Below, in pieces: positions 6,904-7,981 of a DNA stretch of 7,981 nucleotides. The position numbers were made by a program, and so were the translations under genes. The DNA comes from an uncultured Bacteroidota bacterium (GTDB lineage: Bacteria > Bacteroidota > Bacteroidia > Flavobacteriales > Flavobacteriaceae). The stretch lies in assembly GCA_903879875.1 (NCBI GenBank), contig CAIRNC010000001.1, positions 1-7,981 on the forward strand, given 5' to 3'. The notes beneath the pieces are model-generated. The model had not been told where the DNA came from, made no database searches, and saw only the letters and a list, made by a program, of their open reading frames with translations. The first letter of the stretch is position 1. The number at the start of each line of letters is the position of its first letter.

Positions 6904-6914
6904 TATCGACAAAT
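6899..6914. promoter_or_regulatory. MarR operator O2 (over the -7 box and transcription start)
   Basis: ATTTGTATCGACAAAT has perfect 6-bp arms around a 4-bp centre and matches the core of O1 at 14 of 16 bases. It begins 30 bp from the equivalent point in O1, near three helical turns, so two dimers could sit on the same face of the DNA. It covers the end of the -7 box and the predicted start site, where bound repressor would block initiation. Confidence 0.65.
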
Positions 6915-6923
6915 AAAAAAAGC

Positions 6924-7385
6924 ATGACTATGAAAATTGAAGATGCAATTAAGTCAACAGTAATAATGGAAAATTCAAAGAAAGCGGTTCTAAATATTAT
7001 TTACACTCAAAATGTAATTAATGAACATTTTAATGAAATATTAAAACCGTTTGATTTATCTGGAGAACAATTCAATGTTTTAAGAATACTTAGAGGTCAA
7101 AAAGGTTGTCCAGCAAATATGTGTGTTATACAAGAACGCATGTTAGCGAAAACAAGTAATACAACTCGTTTGGTTGACAAATTACTTTTAAAAGAATTAG
7201 TTACTAGAGAAGTTTGTCCTGAAAATCGCAGAAAAATAGAAGTGTTGATTACAGCAAAAGGACTTGCTTTATTAGCAGAATTAGATCCAAAAGTAATAGA
7301 TCATGAAAATAAATTTGCCCAAAATTTAAGCAGCGAAGAATTAGAACAATTGAACATTTTACTTGAAAAATTTAGAAACCAATAA
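6924..7385 (+). CDS. MarR-family transcriptional regulator
   Basis: Winged-helix regulator of 153 residues, expected to act as a homodimer. The N-terminal dimerisation helices cover about 15-42. The wHTH covers about 45-112: LSGEQFNVLRIL (45-56), a recognition helix around KTSNTTRLVDKLLLKEL (76-92), and the wing TREVCPENRRKIEVLITAKG (94-113) with the Arg-Arg pair at 102-103 in place of the common DRR. A C-terminal helix (about 114-150) completes the dimer interface. Cysteines at 62, 67 and 98 lie in or beside the DNA-binding domain and could sense oxidants or electrophiles, but this is inference. Two in-frame ATG codons, 6924 and 6930, could serve as start; the second gives MKIEDAI, the more typical family N-terminus. 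It lies 16 nt before the nitroreductase gene it probably controls, with two matching palindromes over their shared promoter. Confidence 0.92.
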   Translation: MTMKIEDAIKSTVIMENSKKAVLNIIYTQNVINEHFNEILKPFDLSGEQFNVLRILRGQKGCPANMCVIQERMLAKTSNTTRLVDKLLLKELVTREVCPENRRKIEVLITAKGLALLAELDPKVIDHENKFAQNLSSEELEQLNILLEKFRNQ

Positions 7386-7401
7386 TTAATAACAATTTAA
7401 C

Positions 7402-7981
7402 ATGAATACCTTTTTAGACAACCAAAATTGGCGATATGCCACCAAAAAATTTGATACTACAAAAAAAATATCAAATGAAGATTTAGATTTTTTAAAAGAA
7501 GCCATTCGTTTAAGCGCTTCGTCTTATGGACTGCAATTGTACAAAGTAATCATTGTAGATACTGCAGAATTAAGAGCAAAATTGCAACCAGCAGCTTGGG
7601 GACAATCACAAATTACTGACGCATCACACTTGATTGTTTTTGCAAATCAAACCACTGCTGGAGAAGATGATGTTAATGCGTATTTAAAAAATGCTTGTGA
7701 AACTAGAAATTTACCTGCAGAAGCAATGAACGGTTATGGAGATTACATGAAAGGAGCTCTTTCTAATATGCCAGAAGACGCTAAAAAAGTATGGACTGCA
7801 AAACAAACTTACTTAGCATTAGGAAATTTATTAAACGCCGCTGCCGAATTAAAAATTGATGCAACTCCAATGGAAGGTTTCGTGGCAGATCAATTCAACG
7901 AAATTTTAGGTTTAGATAAATTAAACTTAAATGCTGCTGTAATAGCAACCGTAGGGTATCGTCACGAAGAAGATGCTACAC
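7402..7981 (+). CDS. Nitroreductase-family NAD(P)H-dependent flavoprotein (partial, runs off the right edge)
   Basis: Open frame from ATG at 7402 to the window edge, 193 codons with no stop; NfsB/DrgA-like relatives have about 210 residues, so roughly 15-20 are missing. Expected to be a cytoplasmic FMN homodimer that reduces quinones or nitro compounds with NAD(P)H. Visible FMN-site motifs are RYATKKFD (11-18, Arg11 and Lys15), SASSYGLQ (38-45), PMEGF (156-160) and GYRHEED (185-191). AAWGQSQITDASHLIVFA (65-82) and TYLALGNLLNAAAELKIDA (136-154) are also typical of the family. It starts 16 nt after the MarR stop, behind an A/T-rich leader with no terminator between, so the two are probably co-transcribed and derepressed together by the regulator's inducer. 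The physiological substrate is unknown. Confidence 0.93.
   Translation, partial: MNTFLDNQNWRYATKKFDTTKKISNEDLDFLKEAIRLSASSYGLQLYKVIIVDTAELRAKLQPAAWGQSQITDASHLIVFANQTTAGEDDVNAYLKNACETRNLPAEAMNGYGDYMKGALSNMPEDAKKVWTAKQTYLALGNLLNAAAELKIDATPMEGFVADQFNEILGLDKLNLNAAVIATVGYRHEEDAT

Overview
The window looks like a chromosomal segment of a member of the Bacteroidota, most likely family Flavobacteriaceae and possibly Flavobacterium. The base composition is strongly AT-rich. Start codons are preceded by A/T-rich leaders without strong Shine-Dalgarno sequences. The two best promoters have the Bacteroidota -7 box TAnnTTTG. The gene families present (a DUF4199-like membrane protein beside a GT2 glycosyltransferase, ORF6N-domain proteins, GntR regulators with a sugar-binding-protein-like domain, MarR plus nitroreductase pairs) are all common in this group. 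No rRNA, tRNA, CRISPR array, transposase or integrase was seen.

Layout: (1) Positions 84-1082, + strand: a GntR-type regulator with a periplasmic-binding-protein-like effector domain; its targets are probably left of the window. (2) Positions 6707 down to 1097, - strand: five tightly packed co-directional genes: DUF4199-like membrane protein, GT2 polyprenyl-phosphate-type glycosyltransferase, ORF6N-domain protein, phosphoglucomutase/phosphomannomutase-family enzyme, and an MsbA-like ABC exporter. Junctions are TAAATG (DUF4199/GT2), 44 nt (GT2/ORF6N), 30 nt (ORF6N/mutase) and TAATG (mutase/ABC). A convincing intrinsic terminator for this unit lies inside the 3' end of the convergent GntR gene. 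(3) Positions 6924-7981, + strand, divergent: a MarR-family regulator and a nitroreductase-family flavoprotein that runs off the right edge.

Four of the five - strand genes suggest a cell-envelope sugar or lipid function: a mutase interconverting hexose phosphates, a membrane-anchored glycosyltransferase with its small membrane partner, and an ABC exporter that could flip or export a lipid-linked product. The ORF6N gene does not fit that theme and looks like an inserted accessory gene. The MarR/nitroreductase pair has a textbook autoregulated promoter: two ATTTGT-N4-ACAAAT operators 30 bp apart sit on the two promoter boxes.

The most unusual signal is in and just upstream of the ORF6N gene. 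A perfect 33-bp palindrome (16-bp arms, one central base) lies inside the coding sequence, over the segment encoding the NLRTKFSSSS motif. A diverged second copy with the same architecture lies in the 44-nt leader just before the start codon, and the similarity between copies extends into both flanks. This suggests DNA- or RNA-level selection within the ORF6N family: an autoregulatory operator, an RNA hairpin, or a site used in the spread of the gene.
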